A DNA stretch of 64,000 bases from Lachnospiraceae bacterium (GCA_022800815.1 JAAWRC010000005.1:1-64000); one strand, 5' to 3'; shown: positions 17,349 to 26,659, counted from the first letter of the stretch. The notes: generated from the letters alone by a model not told the origin. Numbers and translations are program-made.

Positions 17349-18608
17349 CTATACTACCGTTATTTTTGAGTTCATGTCGTAAAAACCGACGGAATTCTTA
17401 TCCGAGATCACGCTGAGACTGCACACGTCATATAACCTGTGGAACACCTGGAACTCCTCCCCCACATATCCCGTGCATCCCAGGGAGATCAGGTATTCTC
17501 CTCCCTGCAGGTCCAGCCTCTGTTCAAAGCATGCCACCCTCGTCTCCCCCGCCTGAACCTTGTCCACGAAAATTCTTTCATACATGGTGTTGGTCCCGCT
17601 GATTTCCGTCCCCTTCAAGTCCTTGATCGTGAAGGCAAAGATCGGGTCCTCCACGGCTTTCTGAAAGACCACCTTGTATTTGATCCGGAACAGTTCTCCC
17701 TTTGATATGCTGTCCGTGATCCTCCCCTTCTCGTCGACCAGGGCGTAATCCACGATCTTCGCAGTACCGTTTCCATATTCCACGCAGTCCGGATTCTGCT
17801 TCAAATGCCCTTTCCAGTTCTCGATCTCCACCCGAAACTCCTGCACGGAGGCCTCCTCCGGCTCCGGCTCCATCTGATGCACCAGAAGCTTTTTGTAGGT
17901 GTCGATCACCGGCTTCGGCTCTCCCTCCATCAGTTTCTTCCCCCTGTCAAGAAGGATCACCCGGTCACAGTATTTGGCCACGCTCCCCAGGTCATGGCTG
18001 ACGAACAGGATGGTTTTCCCCAGCTTTTTAAAATCTTCAAACTTTTTATAGCATTTCGCCTGAAAGAACACGTCGCCCACCGAGAGGGCCTCGTCCACGA
18101 TCAAAATCTCCGGGTCGATGTTGATCGCCACTGCGAAGGCCAGCCTCACAAACATGCCGCTGGAATAGGTCTTGACCGGCTGGCCGATGAATTCCCCGAT
18201 ATCCGCAAAGCTCAAGATCGCCTCCAGACGCCTGTCGATCTCCTCCCGCTCAAATCCCATCATGGTGCCGTTGAGATAAATGTTCTCCAGCCCCGTATAC
18301 TCCATGTTGAACCCGGCGCCCAGCTCCAGGAGCGCTGATATCCGGCCGTTGATCTCAACCTCCCCGCCGGTAGGATTCAGGACCCCCGTGATGATCTTCA
18401 AGATCGTGGACTTCCCGGCCCCGTTGGTGCCGATGATGCCAACCGTCTCCCCCCTGTCCACCTTGAAGTCCACCTCGTTCAGAGCGTAATGCTCCACGTA
18501 TTTCTTCTTTCTCGACAGCCCGAGGGATTCCCTCAGACGGTCGCCGGGTTTTTCATATAGTTTGTAAAGCTTACTGACCTTCCTTACCTCAATTGCCGAC
18601 TCGCTCAT
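17349..18608 (-). CDS. Polysaccharide ABC transporter ATP-binding protein with C-terminal Wzt-type domain
   Basis: ATPase of a Wzm/Wzt (TagGH-like) polysaccharide exporter, 419 residues. The N-terminal domain (1-245) has Walker A GTNGAGKST (60-68), the signature YSSGM and Walker B ILIVDEAL, followed by the switch His in FVSHD. The C-terminal extension (about 255-419) is beta-rich and fits the carbohydrate-binding domain that lets Wzt recognise a modified chain end. The ATG at 18608 is preferred over the GTG at 18617 because AAGGTGG lies six bases before it. It follows the permease gene by 17 bp and precedes the methyltransferase. A binding domain this long argues for cap-dependent export rather than simple teichoic-acid export. 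Confidence 0.9.
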   Translation of the reverse strand: MSESAIEVRKVSKLYKLYEKPGDRLRESLGLSRKKKYVEHYALNEVDFKVDRGETVGIIGTNGAGKSTILKIITGVLNPTGGEVEINGRISALLELGAGFNMEYTGLENIYLNGTMMGFEREEIDRRLEAILSFADIGEFIGQPVKTYSSGMFVRLAFAVAINIDPEILIVDEALSVGDVFFQAKCYKKFEDFKKLGKTILFVSHDLGSVAKYCDRVILLDRGKKLMEGEPKPVIDTYKKLLVHQMEPEPEEASVQEFRVEIENWKGHLKQNPDCVEYGNGTAKIVDYALVDEKGRITDSISKGELFRIKYKVVFQKAVEDPIFAFTIKDLKGTEISGTNTMYERIFVDKVQAGETRVACFEQRLDLQGGEYLISLGCTGYVGEEFQVFHRLYDVCSLSVISDKNSVGFYDMNSKITVV

Positions 18609-18625
18609 TGACACCACCTTATGAT

Positions 18626-19456
18626 TTACAGTACATCCGCAAAATGTATTTTCAAACGTTTAAAAATAAATGCACCAAGGCCGAACACCACCAGGGTAAA
18701 CGCCCAGAAATAAATCGTCTGTCTCGGATAATCCCAGAAATTCGTCTTATATATGAAGACGTTCCGGTATCCGGAAGTAATGTAGTACATGGGATTCAGC
18801 TTGAAGACGTTTTTGATCACGGGCGAAATCTCCATGGTCTCCAGATCCCACATGATCGGCGTCATCCACATTCCCACCTGCAGGATGATGTTGATGATCT
18901 GGGACAGGTCCCGGAAAAACACCACGATCGCAGAGCTTATATAAGAGAGCCCCAGCACCAGCACGAACATGCAGAAGGAGTAATAAAGAAGCTGCAAATA
19001 ATACAGGTCCGGAAAGTGCCCGTAACAGCAGTATATGACGATGATCAGCCCGACAAAGGTCACGTGCACGAAAAGCGCCGACAACAGCTTGATGACGGGA
19101 AGGATGCTGATCTTGAACACCACCTTTTTCACGAGATAGGCATACTCGATCAGGGCGTTGGTCGCCGTTCCCCAGGCTTCCGAAAAAAAGAACCAGGGAA
19201 CCAGCGCCGCAATCATCCAGAGGACGAAGGGGATTTCCACTCCCCCCGAAACCTCCCTCGGCGTCGCCTTAAGTCCCACCTGAAACACGAACCAATATAC
19301 CAGTATCGTCACGATCGGCTGGATGAATGCCCAGATGATCCCCAGATAGGATCCCGCATATTTCGTCTTAAAGTCATTTTTAGCCAGCGACCAGATCAGC
19401 TTCCTGTTCGCATACAGCTCTCCCGGCAAAGAAAGCGCTTTCTTTATAACCGACAT
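18626..19456 (-). CDS. Polysaccharide ABC transporter permease (Wzm/TagG-like)
   Basis: Inner-membrane permease of 276 residues in the ABC-2 family. The amphipathic N-terminus (WSLAKNDFKTKYAGSYLG) precedes six hydrophobic segments, with the conserved P.MW element (TPIMWD) and LNPMYYITSGYR near the C-terminus, as in Wzm, KpsM and TagG. Its ATG abuts the TAG stop of rfbC with no gap. Together with the ATPase downstream it forms an exporter for a finished polysaccharide chain linked to undecaprenyl diphosphate. Specificity cannot be told from the permease. Confidence 0.92.
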   Translation of the reverse strand: MSVIKKALSLPGELYANRKLIWSLAKNDFKTKYAGSYLGIIWAFIQPIVTILVYWFVFQVGLKATPREVSGGVEIPFVLWMIAALVPWFFFSEAWGTATNALIEYAYLVKKVVFKISILPVIKLLSALFVHVTFVGLIIVIYCCYGHFPDLYYLQLLYYSFCMFVLVLGLSYISSAIVVFFRDLSQIINIILQVGMWMTPIMWDLETMEISPVIKNVFKLNPMYYITSGYRNVFIYKTNFWDYPRQTIYFWAFTLVVFGLGAFIFKRLKIHFADVL

Positions 19457-20032
19457 CTATTTTCCACCTCTGCTTCTGACATACTCCTTTAAACCGTCCC
19501 ATCTGTGGTCCTTCTCAGATATGATCAATTCTTCCCTCGTCATCCCCTCCGGCATCGGCCAGCAGACCCCGATTTCCGGGTCGTCCCACTGTAAGCCTCC
19601 CTCGTCGTTTGGATGGTAAAAATCCGTGCATTTATAGGCGAACTCCGCCACGTCCGACAGCACGATGAATCCGTGGGCAAAATTTTTAGGAATGAAGAAC
19701 TGTTTTTTGTTTTCCGCAGACAGCCTCACCCCGTGCCACCTCCCGAAGGTCTTTGACCCGGGCCTAAGATCCACCGCCACGTCGAACACTTCCCCGGCGA
19801 GCACCCGCACCAGCTTGTCCTGGGGAAAGCGGATCTGAAAATGCAGTCCCCGGAGCACGCCCTTCCTGGAGCTGGACTGGTTATCCTGCACGAACTCCAG
19901 ATCAATCCCGGCAGCCCTGTAATCGTTATAATTATAGGTTTCCATGAAGTAGCCCCGCTCATCGCCAAAAACCGCCGGGGTGATCACCTTCAATCCCTCT
20001 ATCTCGCAGGTTTCAACCATGATTTTTCCCAT
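19457..20032 (-). CDS. rfbC: dTDP-4-dehydrorhamnose 3,5-epimerase
   Basis: Cytosolic cupin-fold epimerase of 191 residues, third step of dTDP-L-rhamnose synthesis. Visible are the catalytic His in LRGLHFQ, the KTFGRWHGV block, FIPKNFAHGFIVLSD and the Tyr in YKCTDFYHP, all typical of true RmlC. The start at 20032 is taken from GGGAGG nine bases upstream; an earlier in-frame start has no better site. The rmlA, rmlB and rmlD partners are not in the window, so they must be elsewhere if rhamnose is the product; alternatively the enzyme makes another 3,5-epimerised dTDP-sugar. It lies between the decayed acylation pair and the ABC exporter. Confidence 0.9.
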   Translation of the reverse strand: MGKIMVETCEIEGLKVITPAVFGDERGYFMETYNYNDYRAAGIDLEFVQDNQSSSRKGVLRGLHFQIRFPQDKLVRVLAGEVFDVAVDLRPGSKTFGRWHGVRLSAENKKQFFIPKNFAHGFIVLSDVAEFAYKCTDFYHPNDEGGLQWDDPEIGVCWPMPEGMTREELIISEKDHRWDGLKEYVRSRGGK

Positions 20033-20063
20033 AACGCTCTTCCTCCCGGCCCTCATCGGCCAT

Positions 20064-21185
20064 TTATTCCATCTCCTCCGCCTTCGGTATCAGCACCTCG
20101 GAGATGCTTCCCATCTCGTCCATGTACCGTTCCACCACCTCGCAGACGACGATGTCCGTCTCCTCCCCTTCCGCCAGCCCAGGGGTATACTCCATCCGGT
20201 GGATCACGGTGGTCTCGCTGAAACTGTATTTCAAATATTCCGCCAGCTTCGCACTGAACGAATCCCCCACCACGTAAACCTTTTCCGGATTTGCGCCGTC
20301 TGCGGTGAATTTTTCGTTGAATAGGATATGATGCGGATAGGAATACACCGTTTCCGCCTCCGTCCCCGTAAAATCCGCAACCCCGATCTCCGGTTCCGTA
20401 TGAAAATACTGCAAAAGACCGAGCATGACCGCCAGATCGCCGACATGCTCCCCCTCCTCCTGGAAAGTCACCTGGTCCGCATCCGGCATCGTCGCATATC
20501 CCATCTGCCCAATCAGCTCGTTGACGGACAGATATGCGCCAACGTCGGTCCAGTGGGTGTCATATTTATAGTACAGCGGATACCGGTCCTTTCTCTCCCG
20601 CAAAAGCGTCTTTGGATATACCACGAAAAGATCCGTGTGCTCCGCCAAGTATCCGACGAGCTGGTCGGCTTTCGAGTGATCCCTGATCTGTTCGTATTTG
20701 TCCGGAAGCAGTTCTCCGTACACGGACTCCTTGTTCGGCGCGATGAACAGGATAAACCGGATCCCCTTTGACTGATAATACTCCTGGACCCGCACAAGCT
20801 CGCCGGCGATTGCCGCCAGCTACTCCTCGCCGTACACGCACATTCCCTGATAATCTTCTATGGTCTGATCCACCTTGCAAAACAACCAGCCCTCTTTTCC
20901 GAGAACGCACTGATCGTTTTCCGCCATCCCGAACAGTCTGTAATTGATCATCTGGTTAAGCTTCACCAGCTGCGGTTTGAATGCCACGTGATCATTAAAA
21001 TACTGTTCGTATCGTTCCGGATACTCCCGGTATCCGGCCAATGAAAATTTCGGCTTTTCCGCCAGCGTGCGGTTTTCCGAATTCTCCTCCGTTTCCGGAC
21101 CGACGATCCGGTACAGGAGGGGAAGTCCAAAGATCATCAGCAGAAACAGCCCTATAAAGCCTTTTTCCTTTATCTTTTTCCACAT
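20064..21185 (-). pseudogene. DHHW/AlgX-like O-acetyltransferase-family gene with in-frame amber codon
   Basis: The reading frame is continuous from the ATG at 21185 to the stop at 20064 except for one TAG at 20820-20822, after residue 121. The first part has an N-terminal membrane anchor and the KEGWLF.. motif seen in alginate acetylation AlgX/AlgJ relatives. The second part has FIAPNKESVYGELLP, the DTHWT catalytic motif that names the DHHW family, and the Ser motif VGDSFS. Everything needed for an exported SGNH-fold O-acetyltransferase is present apart from the amber interruption. The TAG is followed by CTG, as in two other acyltransferase genes of this locus. It is paired with the damaged MBOAT gene upstream (8-bp gap). 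Confidence 0.85.
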
Positions 21186-21193
21186 GGCCGCCC

Positions 21194-21851
21194 CTAAAAC
21201 TTAAAATAAATGAAAGGATTGTAAGTATTGTTCACCAGCAGCATGATGCAGAGCCCTAGAAGCCCCAGCTACAGGATGCATTCCAGCAGATAAAGCTGTC
21301 TCTCATTGTAAAGCGCCTGCTTCATTTTCTTAAACACGCACTGCGCCGGGCCGGCGAACAGGATTGCCGCCGCCGTGAGAAACAGCATGCGCCTGTCTGT
21401 AAAATTAGAAATTTTATAGACAAATTCTCCGGTGGGATTTCCCATAAACATGACCCTCAGCCAGGAGAGCGCCTCCCCGAGGGAGCCCGCCCTGAAAAAC
21501 GTCCAGCACAGGATGACGACTCCCAGGGTATAGACATGTCCGAAAAATCTGGAAACCCTGTTTTTCTCGATCCATTTTGACAGGCCCATGCGCTCGACAA
21601 TCATGAATGCGCCGTGCAGCGCACCCCACACGATGAAATTGAAACTTGCGCCGTGCCAGAACCCCGTTAGCAAAAAGACCACCGAAAGGTTGAAATAGGT
21701 CCGCCGGATCCCCTTCCGGTTCCCCCCAGGCATAGAAGAAGAGGGAGGCCAGCGTCAAAAACACGTTTCTGCACTTTCCCGGAATCAGCCTGTATCCCAG
21801 AAAAACCACCGGCAGAAAAAGCCATAAAAAAATCATCGAACTAAACAGCAT
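21194..21851 (-). pseudogene. MBOAT O-acyltransferase remnant: internal deletion plus amber codon
   Basis: The N-terminal 44 residues (LFSSMIFLWLFLP, then FFYAWGEP) and the C-terminal part (GGNRKGIRRTY, the catalytic-His motif TGFWHGAS, then a final NPFIYFKF) belong to the same MBOAT family, but sit in different frames and meet at about 21716-21730. Against the intact paralogue at 31859-33355, about 260 codons are missing, including the first conserved FWRRWH-type block. A second lesion, an in-frame TAG at 21269-21271 followed by CTG, cuts the last 24 residues. The gene is therefore dead. MBOAT proteins pass acyl groups across the membrane to SGNH/DHHW partners for polymer O-acetylation; the partner gene next door is also broken. 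Confidence 0.88.
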
Positions 21852-21871
21852 CACCAGTTCCCCTGTAATTT

Positions 21872-22798
21872 CTATTTCAACATGTTCAGATATTTCTGGA
21901 TTCCGTCCCGCAGCGGATACTGAATCACCTTCCCCAGTGCGCCAAAGGTCTTTTCCATGTTCAAAACGTTCCGTCTGACATCAATCGCCCTGGGAGGTTC
22001 ATAGGCTACGTCCGCCTTTTTCCCGATCTGCCTCTCAAGCTCCGCAACCAGCTCGTTCAGGGAGGTTCCGACGCCCGTCCCTACATTATATACCCTGTAA
22101 TCGGACATTCCTTCAAATTCAATAAATTTTATGATAATATTAATCAAATCTTCAATATAAATATAATCCCTGACCGTGTTTCCGTCTCCCCATATGGTGA
22201 TCGGCTGACCTTTCATGATCCTCTCGCCGAAAATCGTGACGGTCCCAATTCCCTTTCCCGACTGCTGTCCCACCCCGTAAGGGTTGGAGACCCGCAGGGC
22301 GATGTTTTTCATTCCGTAGACTTCGTTATACATGTGGAGCATTTTTTCAATTGCCACCTTCGTGATCCCGTAATGATTCATCGGATAAAGCGGCATGTCT
22401 TCCTTAAAGCTCTCGCAATACCGGTTCCCGTACACGGTCCCGCCGGAGGATATGAACAGCATTTTATCGACTCCGCACCCCCTCATGGTTTCCAGGATGC
22501 CGGCGGTTTTCGCCACGTCGTTATAATAGCAGCGCTCCGGGTCCGACATGGAACTCTCCGGCCCCACGCTGCTCACCAGATGGACCACCACGTCCTGGCC
22601 GTCTATCACCTCTCCAAGCTCCTGATCCACAAACAGTTCCCGCTCATGGAAACGGACATGGTCCAGGTCCTCTTCCGTGTAAATCCCCCTCACCTTCCTG
22701 TCATACAGCGTGACCTCGTATTTTTTTTCGAGCATGTGAAGCGTGAGGTTTTTCCCCATGAATCCGGAGCCACCCAATATCAAACATTTTTTTCTCAT
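21872..22798 (-). CDS. NAD-dependent sugar epimerase/dehydratase (extended SDR)
   Basis: Cytosolic extended short-chain dehydrogenase of 308 residues. The NAD motif GGSGFMG is near the N-terminus, with the Ser in FISSGGTVYG, the catalytic pair in YGITK, and SNPYGVGQ and VRDYIYIEDL typical of UDP-glucose 4-epimerase-like enzymes. It is the first gene after a strong promoter at 22833-22861. UDP-glucose/UDP-galactose 4-epimerisation would feed Glf and the galactofuranose branch, but NDP-deoxysugar or UDP-GlcA epimerisation is equally possible from motifs. Confidence 0.85.
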   Translation of the reverse strand: MRKKCLILGGSGFMGKNLTLHMLEKKYEVTLYDRKVRGIYTEEDLDHVRFHERELFVDQELGEVIDGQDVVVHLVSSVGPESSMSDPERCYYNDVAKTAGILETMRGCGVDKMLFISSGGTVYGNRYCESFKEDMPLYPMNHYGITKVAIEKMLHMYNEVYGMKNIALRVSNPYGVGQQSGKGIGTVTIFGERIMKGQPITIWGDGNTVRDYIYIEDLINIIIKFIEFEGMSDYRVYNVGTGVGTSLNELVAELERQIGKKADVAYEPPRAIDVRRNVLNMEKTFGALGKVIQYPLRDGIQKYLNMLK

Positions 22799-22832
22799 CG
22801 TCTTTGTCCCTCTTAAACACCACTAAAGGTGC

Positions 22833-22861
22833 ATTATATCACAAAAAAGCGGAAATGTTAA
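22833..22861 (-). promoter_or_regulatory. Sigma-A promoter for the rfbC/ABC-exporter transcription unit
   Basis: Minus strand: -35 TTAACA (22856-22861), 17-bp spacer, perfect -10 TATAAT (22833-22838), 35 bp before the epimerase start. It is one of the best promoter matches in the window. No clear terminator lies between the upstream GT-C gene and this promoter, so read-through from the glf unit is possible. Confidence 0.8.
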
Positions 22862-22899
22862 CCCCGCCCGCACATATTTTGGAATCCACCCGTTTTCGT

Positions 22900-25401
22900 T
22901 CAGTCGGCTTTTACCTGATAGACGTACGCCCCGGCCTCCCCGTACAGTTCCTCAAAGGAAACAGACGGATGCTCCGTCTCCAAGCGACGGTCAGACACAA
23001 TGTACTTCACCTCCGCCACGTCCAGGTCCTCGTAGGACAGGCACAGCTTGATCCGATCCGTGTGCAGAAGCTCAAAAGAAGTCTCTTCCTCCGTAAACTC
23101 CACGATCACGTGGGCGTACCGGTTATACACCTCGTTATACCTCCCCTCAGGGTCCAGAACGTTCCAGAGCTCCAGATTCGGGTAATCATTGAGAGAATTG
23201 ATGGTGGGGGCGCCGCATGCGATGGCGTAGGCCGGAAGCATGAAGTTTTCACTGACGGCCACCCATTTTCGTCCGGGGTCGGCCTCGTCGATCTCCCGGA
23301 TCTTCCCGGCCAAGGGCTTGCTGTCAATGGCGTCCAGCCCTCTCTGGAAGGGGCGCACGGAAATTCCGGACACGCAGGAAAAGACAATCACGGCAATCAG
23401 GATTCCCCGGTAAACCCGCCTGCGCAGCCGGCCAAGCAGGGTCAGCCCGAACAGGACCAAAAGCCCCGCCGTAAAGAGGACGTAAAGCCCGGGCATGTAT
23501 CCTGGAAAATACCAGCGGCAGACGCAAACGCCCAGGACTACCACCGCCCCGGAAATTGCGATCCCGACGGGCCATTTCAGGTTCCAGCCCCGCTCTTCCT
23601 TCTCGTGAAGCAAAAGAACCAGAAGATACACGTTGATTAAGGAGACCATGTCGAGGGCCCGCTCTGAAAAAGAATAGGAGAGCAGGGTGATTCTGGAAAG
23701 CCACATGGGAAAGCCCAGGTACGCATAGGCCAAAAACACCGTTCCCGTCAGAAGCAGCCCGGAAATCAGCCAGTTCCTCCTTTTGGCCTTCACCGTGTAT
23801 ACGGCAGCGGCCAAAAGAGGCAGCGGAAAGAGGGAGCAGAAGGTTCCCGCCTCCGAGGGATTTCCAATATCCCGGAACGGATAAAAAAACGCCTGAAAAT
23901 AATAGAACGGTTTAAGGGAACCGTTTCCGCCTGCGGACATGCGCTGCCCGGGATACACCGCCGTCAGCATGCCGTCCAGCCGGTCCGTGACAGAGCAAAC
24001 ATAGGAGACCACGAGGAGGGCGCAGAGCGCCAGGGCGGCTCCGAACAAGAACCAGGTTTCTTTTTTCTGGCTTTTGACCGCAGCCCAGTTTTCATGAAGC
24101 AGCCATATGAGAAACGCTAACAGCATGTATCCCGCCGGCACCTGCCACGCCGGGTAAAAAATGGAAATGAAATTCGCCACTGCGACCGGCTCGCCCACCG
24201 CGCACAAAATTTTCAATTTCCTGTTTTCCGTCGTGAAAAAGTAATAGAAGAACACGACGATGGCGTGAAGGTACAGAAGGAACGACGGAATGCCCCACCA
24301 CAGGTGAAAGGAAGAAAAAACCACCAGGGAGGTTCCCAAAAGGGAGAGCAGTTTTTTTCGCCTTGTCAAAATCAGGAAAAACTCGAAGGTAAAAAGAAGG
24401 GTCAGAATCGTGGAGGCGTTCCAGTCGAAATAATAGCCGTACTCTATGCCCAGGATCCGGTAAAAGATCCCGAAAGCCGTGTATCCAAGCTTTCCCGCAT
24501 TCCCCACTCCCACGTACAGCGGGTTGACCGTCTTCGTTCCCCGTATGATGTCGCTGTACTTTCCGTAGGGGTCGTCCAGAAACCTGGACGACAGCCTCTT
24601 TCCCGTGTCACAGACCCATTCGTCCGTGCGAATCGCCCTGGCCTGCCCGAACAGGGGCTGGACGAATTCCGAGCCGGTCCCGGTCTGGACATACGTGTCA
24701 TAAGCGGCAATGGAATCCCCATGGATCTTGTTGGCCGTGAGAAACAGAATCAGGGCCAGTCCGACGAGCCAGCGGTAGCGGTAAATAAATTCATACAGTT
24801 TCTTCCTGTTTAAAAGAGCGTGCAGGCCGAGGAATCCAAAAACGACAAGCAGAAGCTCGAAACGAACCCAGAAAATCTCCGAGGAGAGGATCTCCTGGAA
24901 TGCGTCAAAGGAACCCTTTCCCGGGAGCACCTCGATCTCCGAAAGACGGATGCGTATTCCGGGAGCGTTCCCGATATCCAGCCTTATCGAGGAGGCGGCT
25001 CCCTCCATGGGCAGGACCACCTCGCCGCTTCCGGCGCTCACCCGGAAAAATCTTGAGTTTTTTTCGCTGAAATTCATACCCCGGGGAGCGTAATAGAGCT
25101 GGACCGTCCACTCTTCCGAAAGCGGCTCCTCAAATCTCACCCTCACCCCGGAAACGGCTCCGTCCACTCCGGAAAGGAGGATCTGCGGGTCCTCGTTGAC
25201 CGATACCCGGGCGTCCCCGTCCTCCCGGTAATTGACATAGGTCACCTGGTCGGAAACCATGGCGGCCGGCTCTTCCCACAACATGTAGAATCTGGAGTCC
25301 GCATAGAGGGCAGTCCCGAAAGAGGCGATCACCACCAGCACGATGACCACTGCGTTTTTCACCCATCGGGGGCACTTTCCGAACAAAAACGAGTCTTTCA
25401 T
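22900..25401 (-). CDS. Large GT-C/YfhO-like membrane protein
   Basis: Polytopic membrane protein of 833 residues: one N-terminal helix, an extracytoplasmic beta-rich region (about 35-170), about twelve helices, then a C-terminal soluble part (about 700-833) ending in a short beta domain. In the first long loop after the helix pair, QPLFGQARAIRTDEWVCDT resembles the acidic loop of GT-C enzymes (TDEW). The overall plan is like YfhO and related polyprenyl-phosphate-sugar-dependent transferases. The ATG at 25401 is chosen over a GTG nine bases earlier because GGAG lies eight bases upstream. It ends the unit containing a DPM1-like GT2 and DUF2304, and is likely the transferase using their product. 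Acceptor unknown. Confidence 0.7.
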   Translation of the reverse strand: MKDSFLFGKCPRWVKNAVVIVLVVIASFGTALYADSRFYMLWEEPAAMVSDQVTYVNYREDGDARVSVNEDPQILLSGVDGAVSGVRVRFEEPLSEEWTVQLYYAPRGMNFSEKNSRFFRVSAGSGEVVLPMEGAASSIRLDIGNAPGIRIRLSEIEVLPGKGSFDAFQEILSSEIFWVRFELLLVVFGFLGLHALLNRKKLYEFIYRYRWLVGLALILFLTANKIHGDSIAAYDTYVQTGTGSEFVQPLFGQARAIRTDEWVCDTGKRLSSRFLDDPYGKYSDIIRGTKTVNPLYVGVGNAGKLGYTAFGIFYRILGIEYGYYFDWNASTILTLLFTFEFFLILTRRKKLLSLLGTSLVVFSSFHLWWGIPSFLLYLHAIVVFFYYFFTTENRKLKILCAVGEPVAVANFISIFYPAWQVPAGYMLLAFLIWLLHENWAAVKSQKKETWFLFGAALALCALLVVSYVCSVTDRLDGMLTAVYPGQRMSAGGNGSLKPFYYFQAFFYPFRDIGNPSEAGTFCSLFPLPLLAAAVYTVKAKRRNWLISGLLLTGTVFLAYAYLGFPMWLSRITLLSYSFSERALDMVSLINVYLLVLLLHEKEERGWNLKWPVGIAISGAVVVLGVCVCRWYFPGYMPGLYVLFTAGLLVLFGLTLLGRLRRRVYRGILIAVIVFSCVSGISVRPFQRGLDAIDSKPLAGKIREIDEADPGRKWVAVSENFMLPAYAIACGAPTINSLNDYPNLELWNVLDPEGRYNEVYNRYAHVIVEFTEEETSFELLHTDRIKLCLSYEDLDVAEVKYIVSDRRLETEHPSVSFEELYGEAGAYVYQVKAD

Positions 25402-25427
25402 TCCGTCCACTCCTTTGACTGCGTCGT

Positions 25428-26258
25428 TTATCTCTTCTTTGCGTTAAGCCACAGATACACCTGTATCAGCTGATTTCTCCAATGCCGGATCATCATGCTC
25501 GCCCAAAGCTCGAACCGGTTTAGATGCACCGCTCCAAGCTCATTGTGCTTTTTCAGGAGCTTTTTCTGTTCCAGATTATAAGTTTTCCGGTCGTGATTGA
25601 TCAGATTTCCGGTGTTGGAATCGTTGCGGACCCGAAACCCGTTCAATTCCTCATGAATGACGTAAACCTTCCCCAGGCACGCCACCCTAAGCCACATGTC
25701 AAAATCCAGGATATACTGAAAATCCTCCGAAAAGCCCCCCGCTTTTTCATAAGCGCTTCTGGACAACAGAACGTTGCAGGGCGCCCCGAAAAAATTCTTA
25801 AAAATCAGGGAGCGCTTCGCTATCTTTTTTCCGTCCAAAAGTCCGGACCTGGGATATCTTCTAAAACGCCCCGTCCGCTTTTCCTCCGCATCAATCAGCG
25901 CCGTGTCGCTCACCGCAAGCACCACCTCCGGATGTGCCAGGAAAGCCCCCAGCTCTTTTTCGATGCTGTCCTTATACAGGATGTCATCCGCACAAATCAG
26001 CTTGATGTAATCTCCCCTGGCCTGTGCTAGACACTTGTTCCAGTTCCCCGTCATCCCCAGATTTTTTTCATTTTTGATCAGACGAACCCTGGGGTCCTCC
26101 ACGGATTCCACGATCTGGACCGTGTCGTCCCCGGAGCAGTCATCCACCACCACCAGCTCGATGTTCCGGTAATTTTGCCCAAGCACGGATTCCATGGTTT
26201 TCTTAATGTAGGCGGCATTATTGTATGCCGGAATGCACACGCTCACGAATGGCTCCAT
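25428..26258 (-). CDS. GT2 family glycosyltransferase
   Basis: Cytosolic GT-A-fold enzyme of 276 residues. It shows SVCIPAYNN at the N-terminus, VVVDDCSGDDT, the metal-binding CADDILY, and a conserved acceptor-side D.W (LDFDMWLRVA) with the following region typical of GT2 chain-building enzymes. There are no transmembrane helices. It lies two bases downstream of DUF2304 and is the last glycosyltransferase before the large GT-C gene. Substrate not predictable. Confidence 0.88.
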   Translation of the reverse strand: MEPFVSVCIPAYNNAAYIKKTMESVLGQNYRNIELVVVDDCSGDDTVQIVESVEDPRVRLIKNEKNLGMTGNWNKCLAQARGDYIKLICADDILYKDSIEKELGAFLAHPEVVLAVSDTALIDAEEKRTGRFRRYPRSGLLDGKKIAKRSLIFKNFFGAPCNVLLSRSAYEKAGGFSEDFQYILDFDMWLRVACLGKVYVIHEELNGFRVRNDSNTGNLINHDRKTYNLEQKKLLKKHNELGAVHLNRFELWASMMIRHWRNQLIQVYLWLNAKKR

Positions 26259-26260
26259 AA

Positions 26261-26653
26261 TCAGAACTCCTTTTTTTCCGAACTGTCGGCCGACGCATCT
26301 GTCTTTGCCCCGGACATCTCCCTGAGTTTCTTTTCCAGAAAGGCGACCTCCTGCGCCAGCTCCTTAATCTTTACGGAGGTTCTCGAAATCGAGACCGTGA
26401 GGGTGAAAATGATGATCAGCGCAAAGAGAAAACCGCAGAAAAACAGCATGTTGGTGGGACTGGCGATTCCCACCTGATCCGCCGTCCAGCCCATCAATTC
26501 CGGAAAGCAGTCCAAAATCAGAATCCCGATCCCAAGGCCAAGCCAGGCCAACGCATACCTGAGTTCCAGCCTTCTCTTTCTCACCATGTTGACTACGATT
26601 GCCAGCGCCGCAAGCAGCACGGCAGCCACCACGATCTGTGTTCTGACGTTCAT
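26261..26653 (-). CDS. DUF2304 membrane protein
   Basis: Small membrane protein of 130 residues with three hydrophobic segments (about 5-23, 34-50 and 68-90) and a charged C-terminal coiled-coil-like tail ending in a Ser/Lys-rich stretch. The RKRRLELRYALAWL block after the first helix is the DUF2304 signature. Members are nearly always next to DPM1-like GT2 genes, as here (seven-base gap), and are presumed to help the glycosyltransferase or move its lipid product; the exact role is not established. Confidence 0.85.
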   Translation of the reverse strand: MNVRTQIVVAAVLLAALAIVVNMVRKRRLELRYALAWLGLGIGILILDCFPELMGWTADQVGIASPTNMLFFCGFLFALIIIFTLTVSISRTSVKIKELAQEVAFLEKKLREMSGAKTDASADSSEKKEF

Positions 26654-26659
26654 GGTTTC

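Noticed and set aside
20817-21273. Systematic base-call error at a methylated CAGCTG-type motif as cause of the amber codons
   Set aside because: Intact CAGCTG sites occur elsewhere in the window, for example near 1048, 7297, 20968 and 32816, so a motif-wide artefact is unlikely; raw reads would still settle it.
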